A stretch of DNA of 64,000 nt. Source: Actinomycetes bacterium. GTDB taxonomy: Bacteria > Actinomycetota > Actinomycetes > Actinomycetales > Microbacteriaceae. The stretch covers positions 12,416 through 76,415 of the forward strand of contig JAEYZI010000079.1 in the NCBI GenBank assembly GCA_023428065.1, written 5' to 3'. Positions 1-10,017 of this stretch are shown in pieces. Position numbers and translations under genes: made by a program. The first letter of the stretch is position 1. Each line of letters starts with the position of its first letter. The notes under the pieces were generated by a model. The model made no database searches, was not told the origin of the DNA, and worked only from the letters and a program-made list of their open reading frames with translations.

Positions 1-995
1 AGGCGTGCGACGGCGTGCCGACGGACTGGCACCTCGTGCACCTCGGTTCGCTCGCTCGCGGGGGCGCGGGCCTCGTGATCGCCGAGGCGACCGCCATCTC
101 GCCTGACGCCCGCATCACCCCGCAGGACACGGGGCTGTGGAACGAGGAGCAGGAGGCCGCCTGGGCCCGCATCACGACCTTCGTGCGCTCGCAGGGTGCC
201 GTGGCCGGCATCCAGCTCGGGCACGCGGGCCGCAAGGCGTCGACGTTCGCCCCGTGGGGCTCCGAACGCTCGGGCTCGGTGCCGCCCGAGGACGGGGGCT
301 GGCCCACGGTCGCGCCGTCGGCGGTCGCCTTCGAGGGCTACGCCGTGCCGCGTGCGCTCGCGACCGAGGAGCTCCCGGGGATCGTGCGGGGTTTCGCGGA
401 TGCCGCGGCGCGCGCCGTCCGCGCGGGCTTCGAGCTCGTGGAGCTGCACGCGGCGCACGGCTACCTCCTCCACGAGTTCCTGTCGCCGCTGTCGAACCTG
501 CGCGAGGACGCGTACGGCGGGTCGCTCGAGAACCGCGCGCGCCTGCTCCTCGAGGTCGTGCGCGCGATGCGCGCGGCGATCGGCGACGAAGTTCCGCTCT
601 TCGTGCGCTTCTCGGGCACCGACTGGGCCGAGGGCGGCTGGGACGTCGACGAGACCGCGATCGTGTCCCGCTGGGCGCGCGACGCGGGCGCCGACCTCTT
701 CGACGTCTCGAGCGGGGGGCTCGTGGCCCACCAGTCGATCCCCGCAGGCCCCGGCTACCAGGTGCCGCTCGCCGAGCGGGTGCGCGGCGGCGGCGAACTC
801 ACGGTCTCGGCGGTCGGGCTCATCACGGATCCGCATCACGCCGACGAGATCGTGCGCTCCGGGCGGGCGGATGCGATCATGCTCGGCCGGGAGATGCTCC
901 GCGACCCGCACTTCCCGCTGCGCGCCGCTCGTGCGCTCGGCGTCGAGGTGACGTGGCCGCCCCAGTACCTGCGCGCCCGCCGTCCCGCCGCCTGA
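1..995 (+). CDS. NADH:flavin oxidoreductase, old yellow enzyme family (5' partial)
   Basis: This is the C-terminal part of a YqjM-type old yellow enzyme, an FMN-dependent TIM-barrel ene-reductase using NAD(P)H. The reading frame is open from the first bases of the window (…CDGVPTDWHLVHL…), so the true start and the N-terminal FMN-binding segment lie upstream; the GTG near position 15 is only an internal codon. Family motifs visible are IQLGHAGRK, the active-site HAAHGYLLHEFLSPLSN stretch with the two catalytic histidines, YGGS-x3-NR, and the phosphate-binding end IMLGREMLRDPHFP. Only about 330 residues are present. Alkene substrate and physiological role are unknown; it may act in detoxification of unsaturated carbonyls. 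It converges on the CNNM gene that follows. Confidence 0.9.
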   Translation, partial: ACDGVPTDWHLVHLGSLARGGAGLVIAEATAISPDARITPQDTGLWNEEQEAAWARITTFVRSQGAVAGIQLGHAGRKASTFAPWGSERSGSVPPEDGGWPTVAPSAVAFEGYAVPRALATEELPGIVRGFADAAARAVRAGFELVELHAAHGYLLHEFLSPLSNLREDAYGGSLENRARLLLEVVRAMRAAIGDEVPLFVRFSGTDWAEGGWDVDETAIVSRWARDAGADLFDVSSGGLVAHQSIPAGPGYQVPLAERVRGGGELTVSAVGLITDPHHADEIVRSGRADAIMLGREMLRDPHFPLRAARALGVEVTWPPQYLRARRPAA

Positions 996-1029
996 CGCGC
1001 CCAGGCTCCTCGGGGCGGGAGCCCGTCGC

Positions 1030-1091
1030 CGCGGATCATCGCGGCGACCGACGCCCAGGCGAAGCCCCGCGGATTATCGCGGCGACCGACG
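1030..1091. repeat. Imperfect 24-bp tandem direct repeat
   Basis: Two copies of CGCGGATYATCGCGGCGACCGACG (1030-1053 and 1068-1091, 23 of 24 bases identical) sit 38 bp apart between the convergent old-yellow-enzyme and CNNM genes. The second copy carries the stop codon of the CNNM gene. No strong hairpin is associated; a local duplication is the simplest explanation. Confidence 0.6.
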
Positions 1092-2126
1092 ATCCGTCGC
1101 GTCCTGCACCTCTCCCACGAGCTCTTCGATGATGTCTTCGAGGAAGAGCACGCCGCGTGTCGCGCCGCTCTCGTCGAATACGCGTGCGACGTGGCTGCCG
1201 GCGCGCCGGAGCATGGCGAGGGCGTCTTCGAGCTCCATGCCGCGGTAGAGGGAGATGAGCTGGCGGATGCGCTTGGGCGGCACGGGGTCGTCGAACTCGT
1301 CGTCGTCGAGGTCGATGACGTCTTTGAGGTGCACGTAGCCGCTCGGCTCGCCGTCCTCGTCGACGAGGACGTAGCGGCTGAACCCGTGCTGGGCGACGGC
1401 GTGTTCGACGTCCGCGGGTGTCGCGTCCTCGGGGAGGGTGACGAGCGCGTCCATGCCGAGGGCGACGTCCGCGACCTTCTTGGTCGTGAATTCGAAGGCG
1501 TTGCTGAGGGTGCCGGTGGTGTCGGTGAGCACGCCTTCGCGCGTGGAGGTGCGAACGATGAGCTCCACCTCTTCGACCGTGAAGGCGCTCGTGGCTTCGT
1601 TCTTCGGCTGCACGCGGAAGAGCAGCAGCACGCCGTTGGCGGTCGCGTTGAGGGCGCGGATGACGGGGCGGAAGACGGTGGCGACGGCGACGAGCGGCGG
1701 GGCGAGCAGCAGCACGGAGCGGTCGGGCACGGAGAACGAGATGTTCTTCGGCACCATCTCGCCGAACACGACGTGCAGGAACGACACGAGCACGAGCGTG
1801 ACGATGAATGCGACGGTGCCGATGACCTCCTCCGGCCATCCGGTGAGCGCGAAAGGCACCTCGAGGAGGTGGTGGATGGCGGGCTCGGAGACGTTGAGGA
1901 TGAGCAGCGAGCACACGGTGATGCCGAGCTGGCTCGTCGCGAGCATGAGCGTCGCGTGTTCCATCGCCCAGAGCGCGGTCTTGGCGGAGCGGGATCCCGC
2001 TTCGGCGCGCGGCTCGATCTGGGAGCGCCGGGCGGAGATGACGGCGAACTCGGCGCCCACGAAGAACGCGTTGGCGGCGAGCAGGATGACGAGCCAGGCG
2101 AGGCCCCACCAGTCGGAGGCGTTCAT
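1074..2126 (-). CDS. CNNM/CorC-type CBS-domain membrane protein (short paralogue)
   Basis: 350-residue hemolysin C/CNNM-family protein. The N-terminal half is a DUF21 membrane domain with about four transmembrane segments (MNASDWWGLAWLVILLAANAFFVGAEFA opens segment 1), followed by a pair of CBS domains ending at FLEDIIEELVGEVQ. Unlike its upstream neighbour it stops right after the CBS pair and lacks the C-terminal CorC_HlyC domain. Family members are implicated in magnesium or cobalt transport; this is family knowledge, not shown here. The ATG overlaps the stop of the upstream paralogue by four bases (ATGA), so the two are co-transcribed and probably form a heteromeric unit. Confidence 0.88.
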   Translation of the reverse strand: MNASDWWGLAWLVILLAANAFFVGAEFAVISARRSQIEPRAEAGSRSAKTALWAMEHATLMLATSQLGITVCSLLILNVSEPAIHHLLEVPFALTGWPEEVIGTVAFIVTLVLVSFLHVVFGEMVPKNISFSVPDRSVLLLAPPLVAVATVFRPVIRALNATANGVLLLFRVQPKNEATSAFTVEEVELIVRTSTREGVLTDTTGTLSNAFEFTTKKVADVALGMDALVTLPEDATPADVEHAVAQHGFSRYVLVDEDGEPSGYVHLKDVIDLDDDEFDDPVPPKRIRQLISLYRGMELEDALAMLRRAGSHVARVFDESGATRGVLFLEDIIEELVGEVQDATDRRSPR

Positions 2127-3439
2127 CGCTCCTCCTCCTGCCCGTCGGGGCGCGGGGTGAACCGCACCCGGTCGACGCGGCGGCCGTCCATGCGTTCGAT
2201 GCGGAAGGTGCCCGCGTCGATCTCGACGGTGTCGCCGACGACGGGGATGCGGCCGAGTTCGCTCATGAGGTAGCCGGCGACGGTCTCGTAGGGGCCGTCG
2301 TCGGGCACGGTGACGCCGGCGCGGTCGAGCAGCTCGTCGGGGCGCAGGGCACCGGGGAAGGTGAGCCAGCCGCGGCTGCGCACGACGTCGGGGCGGGAGC
2401 GGTCGTGCTCGTCGGAGACCTCTCCGACGAGCTCCTCGACGAGGTCTTCGAGGGTCGCGACGCCCGCCGTGCCGCCGTATTCGTCGACCACGACGGCGAT
2501 CTGGAAGCTGCGGGCGCGCAGCTCGCCGAGGAGGGTGTCGAGCTTCATGGTCTCGGGCACGCGCAGCGCGTCGGTCTGGAGCGCGCTGACGGGGACGGAT
2601 GCGCGCCGCTCGCGCGGCACGGCGACCGCCTGCTTGATGTGGACGACGCCGACGATGTCGTCGGGGCTCTCGTCGATGACGGGGAAGCGCGAGTAGCCGG
2701 TGCGCCGCGCGAGTTCGATGACGGTCTCGGCGGTGTCGGTGCGGCGGGCGGCGGCGAGCCGCGGGCGCGGGGTCATGACGTCGGCCGCCGTGTGCTCGGA
2801 GAACACGAGGGTGCGGGCGAGGAGGGTCGCCGTGTCGCGGTCGAGGGAGCCCTCGCTCGCCGAGCGGCGCACGAGGCTCTTGAGCTCGTCGGCGGTGCGG
2901 GCGGAGCTGAGCTCTTCCTTGGGCTCGATTCCCATGGCCCGCAGCACGGCGTTGGCGGTGCCGTTGAGCAGCGCGACGAACGGCTTGAAGACCGTCGTGA
3001 AGACGAGCTGGAACGGGATGACGAGCTTGGCGGTCTGGCGCGGGAGCGCGAGGGCGAAGTTCTTCGGCACGAGTTCGCCGATGATCATCGACAGCAGGGT
3101 GGCGACGGCGACGGCGACGATGGGCGCGATGATGCGTGCCGTGCCCTCGGCGATGCCCCACGCGTCGAAGAGCGGGCGGAGCCACGCGCTGAAGGCGGGC
3201 TCGAGGGTGAAGCCGGCGAGCAGTGTCGTGAGGGTGATGCCGAGCTGGGCTGCGGACAGGTGCGTCGAGGTCACCCGGAGCGCGCGGATGGTGGGGCCGA
3301 GCATCGTCTCGCCCTTGGACTGGCGGTCCTCGAGGTCGTGGCGATCGAGGTTGACGAGCGCGAACTCGCTCGCGACGAAGAGTCCGGTGCCGACCGTGAG
3401 GAGCATCCCCGCGATGAACATCCACCATTCGGGACTCAT
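2123..3439 (-). CDS. CNNM/CorC-type CBS-domain membrane protein with CorC_HlyC domain
   Basis: 438-residue protein of the CNNM/hemolysin C family: DUF21 transmembrane domain (residues about 5-190, beginning MFIAGMLLTVGTGLFVASEFALV), two CBS domains (about 210-335), then a CorC_HlyC domain (about 350-430) with the typical YETVAGYLMSELGRIP motif. It is the upstream member of a translationally coupled pair with the shorter paralogue. A role in divalent cation (Mg/Co) homeostasis is inferred from the family. This arrangement of two tandem CNNM genes next to guaB1 is a common actinobacterial neighbourhood as I remember it. Confidence 0.9.
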   Translation of the reverse strand: MSPEWWMFIAGMLLTVGTGLFVASEFALVNLDRHDLEDRQSKGETMLGPTIRALRVTSTHLSAAQLGITLTTLLAGFTLEPAFSAWLRPLFDAWGIAEGTARIIAPIVAVAVATLLSMIIGELVPKNFALALPRQTAKLVIPFQLVFTTVFKPFVALLNGTANAVLRAMGIEPKEELSSARTADELKSLVRRSASEGSLDRDTATLLARTLVFSEHTAADVMTPRPRLAAARRTDTAETVIELARRTGYSRFPVIDESPDDIVGVVHIKQAVAVPRERRASVPVSALQTDALRVPETMKLDTLLGELRARSFQIAVVVDEYGGTAGVATLEDLVEELVGEVSDEHDRSRPDVVRSRGWLTFPGALRPDELLDRAGVTVPDDGPYETVAGYLMSELGRIPVVGDTVEIDAGTFRIERMDGRRVDRVRFTPRPDGQEEER

Positions 3440-3593
3440 CGCTCACCCCCCATTGCGGTGTTCACCGGCGTGGGTCTGTCAGCTGGCGCTGCGTGGTCTG
3501 GCTCTGACGTCGAAGACGGAGGGTCATCCATGATCGCGCCAGCCTACAGCCAGTCGACCCGGACGTCGCTGGGTGCGGGGCGCCGCCGCCGAG

Positions 3594-5033
3594 TCACCAG
3601 GAGACGGGGAGGGCCTTGCCCTCTTCGTAGCCGGCGGCCGACTGGAAGCCGACGACGGCGCGCTCGTGGAACTCGGGGAGCGATGCGGCTCCCGCGTAGG
3701 TGAACGAGCTGCGCACCCCCGAGGTGATCATGTCGAGCAGGTCTTCGAGCGAGGGGCGGTGGGGGTCGAGGTAGATCTTCGAGCTCGAGATGCCTTCCGC
3801 GAAGAGCTCCTTGCGGGCGAGCTCGTAGGGGTCGAGTCGCCCGAACCGCTCCTGCACGGCTTTCGTCGACGCCATGCCCCAGCTCTCCTTGTAGAGCCGA
3901 CCGGCGGCATCGGTCTCGAGGCGTCCCGGGGCCTCGATCGTGCCGGCGAACCAGGAGCCGATCATGACGGATGCGGCTCCCGCGGCGAGCGCGAGGGCGA
4001 CGTCGCGCGGGTAGCGCACTCCCCCGTCGGCCCACACGTGGGCGCCGAGTTCGCGCGCGGCCTCCGCCGTCTCGAGCACGGCCGAGAACTGGGGCCTGCC
4101 GACCGCCGTCATCATGCGCGTCGTGCACATGGCGCCGGGGCCGACCCCGACCTTGATGATCGACGCGCCCGCCTCCACGAGGTCGCGCACGCCGTCGGCG
4201 GTGACGACGTTCCCGGCGACGAGCGGGATGCCGAGGCCGAGGCCGGCGATGGTGCGGAGCGCCGCGAGCATCCCCTCCTGGTGTCCGTGGGCCGTGTCGA
4301 CGACGAGCACGTCGACTCCGGCGTCGGCGAGGGCGCGCGCTTTCGCGGCGACGTCGCCGTTGATCCCGACGGCGGCCGCGACGCGCAGGCGCCCGTCGGC
4401 GTCGAGAGCGGGCGAGTAGATGGTGGAGCGCAGGGCGCTGCGCCGCGTGACCGACCCCACGAGGCGCCCGTGGTGACGCACGAGGGCGACGTCGGCGTCC
4501 GCCTCGACGAGCAGGTCGAACGCGGCGCGCGGGCCGTCGAGGTCGTCGGCGTCGAGGGACGCCACGCCGCCGTGCACGAGGTCGCCGAGGCGTGCGTCGG
4601 GGAGCGCGGTCGCGAGCCGGGCGGCGGGCACGCATCCGCTCTCCTCGCCCGCGGGGTCGCGCAGCACGACGACGCCGGCGGCGATCGGCGGGATGATGCG
4701 CAGCGCGTCGGCGACGGTCGCGTCGGAGGGCAGCTCGAGGGGCGCGTCCCAGCCGACGGGCTGCGCTTTGACGGCGCGGATGGCGGCGTCGAGCTCTTGG
4801 AGCGGGAGGTCCTGCGGGAGCACGCCGAGGCCGCCCCGGCGGGCGAGCGTCGCGGCGAGCCGTGGGCCCGTGACGGAGTTCATGTTGGCCGAGACGACGG
4901 GGATCGTGGCGCCCGTGCCGTCGGTCGTGGCGAGGTCGACGGAGAGCCGGCTCGCGACGCCGGACCGGTTCGGCACGAGGAAGACGTCCGAGTAGGTGAG
5001 GTCGTGTGGGGGCACGCGTCCCATGAAGCGCAT
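3594..5033 (-). CDS. guaB1: GuaB1-family IMP dehydrogenase/GMP reductase with CBS domains
   Basis: 479-residue member of the IMPDH/GMPR superfamily, actinobacterial GuaB1 branch. It has the (β/α)8 barrel interrupted by a CBS pair (about residues 95-205), the loop GPGAMCTTRMM with the catalytic cysteine at residue 303, and the GGVRYPRDVALALAAGA phosphate-binding region. The mycobacterial GuaB1 has been shown to be a GMP reductase (GMP + NADPH to IMP + NH3), so purine salvage is more likely than GTP synthesis here; the true IMP dehydrogenase GuaB2 should be elsewhere. The ATG start gives MRFMGRVPPHDLTYSDVFLVPN, matching the family N-terminus. Divergent from kgd across 175 bp. Confidence 0.92.
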   Translation of the reverse strand: MRFMGRVPPHDLTYSDVFLVPNRSGVASRLSVDLATTDGTGATIPVVSANMNSVTGPRLAATLARRGGLGVLPQDLPLQELDAAIRAVKAQPVGWDAPLELPSDATVADALRIIPPIAAGVVVLRDPAGEESGCVPAARLATALPDARLGDLVHGGVASLDADDLDGPRAAFDLLVEADADVALVRHHGRLVGSVTRRSALRSTIYSPALDADGRLRVAAAVGINGDVAAKARALADAGVDVLVVDTAHGHQEGMLAALRTIAGLGLGIPLVAGNVVTADGVRDLVEAGASIIKVGVGPGAMCTTRMMTAVGRPQFSAVLETAEAARELGAHVWADGGVRYPRDVALALAAGAASVMIGSWFAGTIEAPGRLETDAAGRLYKESWGMASTKAVQERFGRLDPYELARKELFAEGISSSKIYLDPHRPSLEDLLDMITSGVRSSFTYAGAASLPEFHERAVVGFQSAAGYEEGKALPVSW

Positions 5034-5208
5034 GCCTCCACGGTAGGGGGTGCTCTCCGCGGGCGCACGGGTCGCCTGGGAGGTTCCCCGGACACCCCCA
5101 TGATCGTCAACGGAGCGCGCCCCGAAACGTTAGGCTGGTGGCTGGTGTGACCAGCGGGGATCACCCGGATCCCTGGCACCGGCGAGTAGTGAGAGTGGGC
5201 GGTCGGCT

Positions 5209-8200
5209 GTGTCCAACCCCGTCACCGGAGTGACGCCCGAGGAGAACGCCTCGGGGGAGTTCGGAGCCAATGAGTGGCTCGTCGACGAGATGTACGAGCG
5301 CTACCTCGTCGACAAGGAATCTGTCGACAAGAGCTGGTGGCCGATCCTCGAGTCGTACCGCCCCGTCGACGACCCGACGCCGACGTCGGCGATCCCCGTC
5401 GTGGCGCCCCAGGAGTCCGCCCCCGCGGCGGCCGAGCCGACGGATGCCGCCCCCGACACGGAGGCACCCAAGAGCCAGGTGGGCGGCGAGTCCCAGATCC
5501 CCGAGGTCGTGACCGAGGCCGAGAGCGCTCCACCCGCCGCGCCCGCGGAGCCCGCGCCGTCGACGACGCCCATCGCGCGCACGACGTCGGCGCCCGCGAA
5601 GCCGCAGCCCATCCCGGCCGAGGCGCCCACGACGGCGTCGATCCCCGTCGCCGCCGCGTCGACGGAGGCCGAGGAGACCGTGACCGTGCTCAAGGGCATG
5701 GCGAAGACGCTCTCCACCAACATGGACCAGAGCCTCACGGTGCCGACCGCCACGAGCGTGCGCACGGTGCCGGCGAAGCTCATGATCGACAACCGCATCG
5801 TCATCAACAACCACCTCCGCCGTGCGCGCGGCGGCAAGGTGTCGTTCACGCACCTCATCGCGTGGGCGATGGTGAAGACGCTCGCGGAGTTCCCGAGCCA
5901 GAACGTCTTCTACCGCGAGACGGAGGACGGCAAGCCCACCGTCGTCGCGCCCGCCCACGTGAACCTCGGCATCGCGATCGACCTGCCGAAGCCCGACGGC
6001 ACGCGCTCGCTGCTCGTGCCCGGCATCAAGCGCGCCGACACCATGAACTTCGCGGAGTTCCTCGCCGCCTACGAGGACGTCGTCGCCCGCGCGCGGGCGA
6101 ACAAGCTCACGGCGGCGGACTTCCAGGGCGTGACGATCTCGCTCACCAACCCCGGCGGCATCGGCACCGAGCACTCGGTGCCGCGCCTCATGCGCGGGCA
6201 GGGCTGCATCGTCGGCGCGGGGGCTCTCGAGTACCCGGCCGCCTTCCAGGGCTCCTCGCCGAAGACGCTCGTCGAGATGGGCATCGGCAAGACGATCACG
6301 CTCACGAGCACCTACGACCACCGCGTCATCCAGGGCGCGGGCTCGGGCGAGTTCCTCAAGAAGATCCACGAGCTCCTCATCGGGGAGCGCGGCTTCTACG
6401 AGGAGATCTTCGCCGCCCTGCGCATCCCCTACGACCCGATCCACTGGGCCGAGGACATCAACGTCGACCTGTCCGAGCGCATCTCGAAGACGAGCCGCGT
6501 GCAGGAGCTCATCAACTCCTTCCGCGTGCGCGGCCACCTCATGGCCGACATCGACCCGCTCGAGTACCGCCAGCGCTCCCACCCGGACCTCGACATCGCG
6601 AGCCACGGCCTCACCTTCTGGGACCTCGACCGCGAGTTCGTCACGGGCGGTTTCGGCGGCAAGCGCACGATGCTGCTGCGCGAGATCCTGGGCGTGCTGC
6701 GCGACTCGTACTGCCGCACGGTCGGCGTCGAGTACATGCACATCCAGGACCCGGAGCAGCGCGCGTGGTTCCAGGAGCGCCTCGAGAAGCCGTACGTCAA
6801 GCCCACGCACGACGAGCAGCTGCGCGTGCTCGGCAAGCTCAACGAGGCCGAGGCGTTCGAGACGTTCCTGCAGACGAAGTACGTCGGGCAGAAGCGCTTC
6901 AGCCTCGAGGGCGGCGAGTCGACGATCGCCCTCCTCGACGAGATCCTGCAGGGCGCCGCCGAGGCGGGGCTCGACGAGGTCGCGATCGGCATGGCCCACC
7001 GCGGTCGCCTCAACGTGCTCACCAACATCGCCGGCAAGACCTACGGCCAGGTGTTCCGCGAGTTCGAGGGAACCCAGGACCCGAAGTCGGTGCAGGGCTC
7101 GGGCGACGTCAAGTACCACCTCGGCACCGAGGGGACCTTCACCGCCATGAGCGGCAAGGAGGTGCCGGTGTACCTCGCCGCGAACCCGTCGCACCTCGAG
7201 GCGGTCAACGGCGTGCTCGAGGGCATCGTGCGCGCGAAGCAGGACCGCACGGGCGACGGCCAGTTCGGCACCCTGCCGATCCTCGTGCACGGCGACGCGT
7301 CGATGGCCGGCCAGGGCGTCGTCGTCGAGACGCTGCAGATGTCGCAGCTGCGCGCCTACAAGACGGGCGGCACGATCCACGTCGTCATCAACAACCAGGT
7401 CGGCTTCACGACGACGCCGCAGGATGCGCGCACCTCGGTGTACTCGACGGATGTCGCCAAGACGATCCAGGCGCCCATCTTCCACGTGAACGGCGACGAC
7501 CCGGAGGCCGTGATCCGCGTCGCGGAGCACGCCTTCGCGTACCGCCAGCAGTTCAAGCGCGACGTCGTCATCGACCTCGTGTGCTACCGCCGCCGCGGTC
7601 ACAACGAGGGCGACGACCCGTCGATGACGCAGCCGCTCATGTACAACCTCATCGAGGCCAAGCGCAGCGTCCGCACGCTCTACACGGAGGCGCTCGTCGG
7701 CCGCGGCGACATCACTCAGGAGGAGTTCGAGCAGGCGCAGGCCGATTTCCAGGACCGCCTCGAGCGCGCGTTCGCGGAGACGCATGCCGCCCAGACCGGC
7801 TCGATCCCCGTCGTGGCGCACGACCAGAGCCCCGTCTCGGACCTCGAGCGGCCCGTCGCGCAGCAGCGCGAGGACGCCGGTGTCGGCGAGCCCGCGTCGA
7901 CGGGGGTCGACCAGGGCGTCGTCGAGCTCATCGGCGATGCGCACGCCAACCCGCCCACGGGCTTCAGCGTGCACCCCAAGCTCCAGCAGCTCCTTAAGAA
8001 GCGCTTCGACATGAGTCGCGGCGGTTCGATCGACTGGGGCTTCGGCGAGCTCATCGCGCTCGGCTCGCTCCTGCTCGAGGGCACCCCGGTGCGCCTCGTC
8101 GGTCAGGACGCCCGCCGCGGCACCTTCGTGTCGCGCCACGCCGTGTTCCACGACCGCGAGAACGGCCAGGAGTGGCTGCCGCTCGGCAACCTGTCCGAGA

Positions 8201-9447
8201 ACCAGGCCCGCCTGGCGATCTACGACTCGCTGCTGTCGGAGTACGCGGCCCTCGCCTTCGAGTACGGCTACTCGGTCGAGCGTCCGGACGCCCTCGTGCT
8301 GTGGGAGGCGCAGTTCGGCGACTTCGCGAACGGCGCCCAGACGGTCATCGACGAGTTCATCTCGAGCGCCGAGCAGAAGTGGGGCCAGCGTTCGGGCGTC
8401 GTCATGCTCCTCCCCCACGGATACGAGGGTCAGGGTCCGGACCACTCCTCGGCGCGCATCGAGCGCTACCTGCAGCTCGCGGCGGAGAACAACATGACGA
8501 TCGCGCGTCCCTCGACGCCGGCGTCCTACTTCCACCTGCTGCGTCGCCAGGCGTACGCGCGTCCGCGTCGTCCGCTCATCGTATTCACCCCGAAGTCGAT
8601 GCTGCGTCTGCGCGGCGCGACGAGCGAGGTGGCCGACTTCACGCAGGGCCGCTTCGAGCCCGTCATCGACGACGCCCGCATCCAGGACCCGTCGACGGTG
8701 AAGCGCGTGCTCCTGCACTCGGGCAAGATCCACTACGACCTGCTCGGCGAGCTCGAGAAGCGGGCCGATGGCGGCGCGTTCGCGCTCGTGCGGCTCGAGC
8801 AGTTCTACCCGCTCCCCACCGAGCAGCTCCTCGCGGTGCTCGATCGCTACCGCGACGCCGAGCTCATGTGGGTGCAGGACGAGCCGGAGAACCAGGGCGC
8901 ATGGCCGTTCCTGTCGTACGAGCTCACCCCGCAGCTCGGCGGGCGTGCGCTCCGCGTCTCGTCGCGACCGGCGTCGGCCTCCCCCGCGACGGGCTCCTCG
9001 AAGCGGAGCGCCGCCGAGCAGACGACGCTCATCGCGAAGGCCCTCGAGCTCTTCGCGTGTCGGCGACGGCTACGCGTCGAGAGCCGCGAGGATCTGGGCA
9101 CGCAGTTCCTCGGGCGCCTTCTCCTGGCAGGCGCGCTGCACCTTCTGGATGAGGGTCAGCCCCACGAGATGCTCGGTGGAGCAGTCCTCGCACGCGTCGA
9201 GGTGGTCCTGGATGTCCTGCAGGTCGGTCTCGGAGAGCTCGCGGTGCAGGAACTCCTCGAGCTCGGCCTTGGCCTTGTCGCATCCGCAATCGGTCATCTC
9301 GTGCTCCCGGGTGACGTGTCCGCGACGGTGTACCCACGCTCGCGGGCGTATTCGGCGAGACGCTCGCGCAGCAGGCGGCGTCCACGGTGGAGTCGGCTCA
9401 TGACGGTGCCGACGGGGGTCTTCATGATGTCGGCGATCTCCTGGTAG
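5209..9447 (+). CDS. kgd: Multifunctional 2-oxoglutarate metabolism enzyme (fused E2-E1), with apparent C-terminal read-through
   Basis: TCA-cycle enzyme of the actinobacterial Kgd/OdhA type: TPP-dependent 2-oxoglutarate decarboxylase and dehydrogenase E1 fused behind a succinyltransferase domain. Order: short E1 N-terminal helix ([15 protein letters not shown]), Ala/Pro linker (about 50-155), E2 catalytic domain (about 165-400) with the DHR active-site motif near residue 370, then E1 with HRGRLNVL, the TPP/Mg GDDPEAV region and [17 protein letters not shown] lipoyl domain is absent, as in the family. GTG start chosen for the family-like N-terminus. Homology ends near residue 1283 (base 9057, …[10 protein letters not shown]), where a stop would be expected; the codon reads TGT and the frame runs on 130 residues antisense to rsrA and sigR until 9447. 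The extension has no recognisable fold. Confidence 0.9.
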   Translation: MSNPVTGVTPEENASGEFGANEWLVDEMYERYLVDKESVDKSWWPILESYRPVDDPTPTSAIPVVAPQESAPAAAEPTDAAPDTEAPKSQVGGESQIPEVVTEAESAPPAAPAEPAPSTTPIARTTSAPAKPQPIPAEAPTTASIPVAAASTEAEETVTVLKGMAKTLSTNMDQSLTVPTATSVRTVPAKLMIDNRIVINNHLRRARGGKVSFTHLIAWAMVKTLAEFPSQNVFYRETEDGKPTVVAPAHVNLGIAIDLPKPDGTRSLLVPGIKRADTMNFAEFLAAYEDVVARARANKLTAADFQGVTISLTNPGGIGTEHSVPRLMRGQGCIVGAGALEYPAAFQGSSPKTLVEMGIGKTITLTSTYDHRVIQGAGSGEFLKKIHELLIGERGFYEEIFAALRIPYDPIHWAEDINVDLSERISKTSRVQELINSFRVRGHLMADIDPLEYRQRSHPDLDIASHGLTFWDLDREFVTGGFGGKRTMLLREILGVLRDSYCRTVGVEYMHIQDPEQRAWFQERLEKPYVKPTHDEQLRVLGKLNEAEAFETFLQTKYVGQKRFSLEGGESTIALLDEILQGAAEAGLDEVAIGMAHRGRLNVLTNIAGKTYGQVFREFEGTQDPKSVQGSGDVKYHLGTEGTFTAMSGKEVPVYLAANPSHLEAVNGVLEGIVRAKQDRTGDGQFGTLPILVHGDASMAGQGVVVETLQMSQLRAYKTGGTIHVVINNQVGFTTTPQDARTSVYSTDVAKTIQAPIFHVNGDDPEAVIRVAEHAFAYRQQFKRDVVIDLVCYRRRGHNEGDDPSMTQPLMYNLIEAKRSVRTLYTEALVGRGDITQEEFEQAQADFQDRLERAFAETHAAQTGSIPVVAHDQSPVSDLERPVAQQREDAGVGEPASTGVDQGVVELIGDAHANPPTGFSVHPKLQQLLKKRFDMSRGGSIDWGFGELIALGSLLLEGTPVRLVGQDARRGTFVSRHAVFHDRENGQEWLPLGNLSENQARLAIYDSLLSEYAALAFEYGYSVERPDALVLWEAQFGDFANGAQTVIDEFISSAEQKWGQRSGVVMLLPHGYEGQGPDHSSARIERYLQLAAENNMTIARPSTPASYFHLLRRQAYARPRRPLIVFTPKSMLRLRGATSEVADFTQGRFEPVIDDARIQDPSTVKRVLLHSGKIHYDLLGELEKRADGGAFALVRLEQFYPLPTEQLLAVLDRYRDAELMWVQDEPENQGAWPFLSYELTPQLGGRALRVSSRPASASPATGSSKRSAAEQTTLIAKALELFACRRRLRVESREDLGTQFLGRLLLAGALHLLDEGQPHEMLGGAVLARVEVVLDVLQVGLGELAVQELLELGLGLVASAIGHLVLPGDVSATVYPRSRAYSARRSRSRRRPRWSRLMTVPTGVFMMSAISW
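9070..9297 (-). CDS. rsrA: Zinc-binding anti-sigma factor, RsrA/mycothiol-system type
   Basis: 75-residue redox-sensing anti-sigma factor. The ZAS signature H-x3-C-x2-C is seen as HLDACEDC with H32, C36 and C39; extra cysteines sit at positions 4 and 6. By family knowledge it binds Zn, holds SigR/SigH inactive, and releases it when its thiols are oxidised to disulfides. It overlaps the sigma gene by four bases (ATGA), giving the coupled pair sigR-rsrA. Its 3' end abuts the expected end of kgd on the other strand, and the whole gene lies inside the read-through extension of that frame. Confidence 0.92.
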   Translation of the reverse strand: MTDCGCDKAKAELEEFLHRELSETDLQDIQDHLDACEDCSTEHLVGLTLIQKVQRACQEKAPEELRAQILAALDA

Positions 9448-9911
9448 GAGAACCCCTCGACGTCGGCGAGGTAGACGGCGAGCCGGAAGTCCTCGGGGAT
9501 CGACTGCAGTGCCTCCTTGACGTCGCTGTCGGGCAGGTGGTCGATCGCCTCCGCCTCCGCCGAGCGGGTGGTGCGCCCCTGCGTGAGCGACTCCGCGGAG
9601 CCGAGCTGCCAGTCCTCGAGGTCGTCGAGCGTGCCCTGGAAGGGGGCACGCTGATTCTTGCGATAGCTGTTGATGTAGGTGTTCGTGAGGATGCGGTAGA
9701 GCCACGCCTTGAGATTCGTACCCTGCTCGAAGCCGGCGAACGCGGCGAACGCCTTCGCGTAAGTCTCCTGCACGAGGTCGCCCGCGTCGGCGGGGTTCCG
9801 CGTCATCCGCATGGCCGCCGCGTAGAGCTGATCCATGAAGGGGATCGCCTGCTCGGCGAAGAGCCCTCGGAGCTGGTCGGGGGTGTGCTCGGAGCGCGCG
9901 CTGTCAGCCAT
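9294..9911 (-). CDS. sigR: ECF sigma factor, SigR/SigH (group ECF12) type
   Basis: 205-residue RNA polymerase sigma factor for thiol-oxidative and heat stress. Region 2 is visible at [20 protein letters not shown] with the -10-binding helix following ([19 protein letters not shown]), and region 4 at [22 protein letters not shown] followed by the recognition helix. The ATG at 9911 ([12 protein letters not shown]) is preferred; a longer in-frame ATG at 9974 would add 21 unconserved residues. It forms a translationally coupled operon with rsrA. In Streptomyces and mycobacteria SigR autoregulates from a GGAAT-N18-GTT promoter; I could not identify a clear copy upstream. Confidence 0.92.
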   Translation of the reverse strand: MADSARSEHTPDQLRGLFAEQAIPFMDQLYAAAMRMTRNPADAGDLVQETYAKAFAAFAGFEQGTNLKAWLYRILTNTYINSYRKNQRAPFQGTLDDLEDWQLGSAESLTQGRTTRSAEAEAIDHLPDSDVKEALQSIPEDFRLAVYLADVEGFSYQEIADIMKTPVGTVMSRLHRGRRLLRERLAEYARERGYTVADTSPGSTR

Positions 9912-10017
9912 CGGCGTCGAGTCTATGCCGGGCGCGACGACACGTCCCGCCGTCGGCAGCTCCAGTACGAGCACCCCGCGCTCCTTCCCGCCCGTGGGGC
10001 ATTACCCTTGTCAACCG

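Noticed and set aside
1074..3446. A 790-residue continuous frame joining both CNNM genes
   Set aside because: It is the short paralogue's frame extended upstream; over 2127-3446 it is antisense-like Arg/His-rich nonsense, while the true upstream gene lies in another frame and ends in an ATGA overlap.
5161..8733. A 1190-residue open frame opposite kgd
   Set aside because: Composition (Arg/Leu/Val/Asp-rich, no family motif) is the usual high-GC shadow of the kgd frame.
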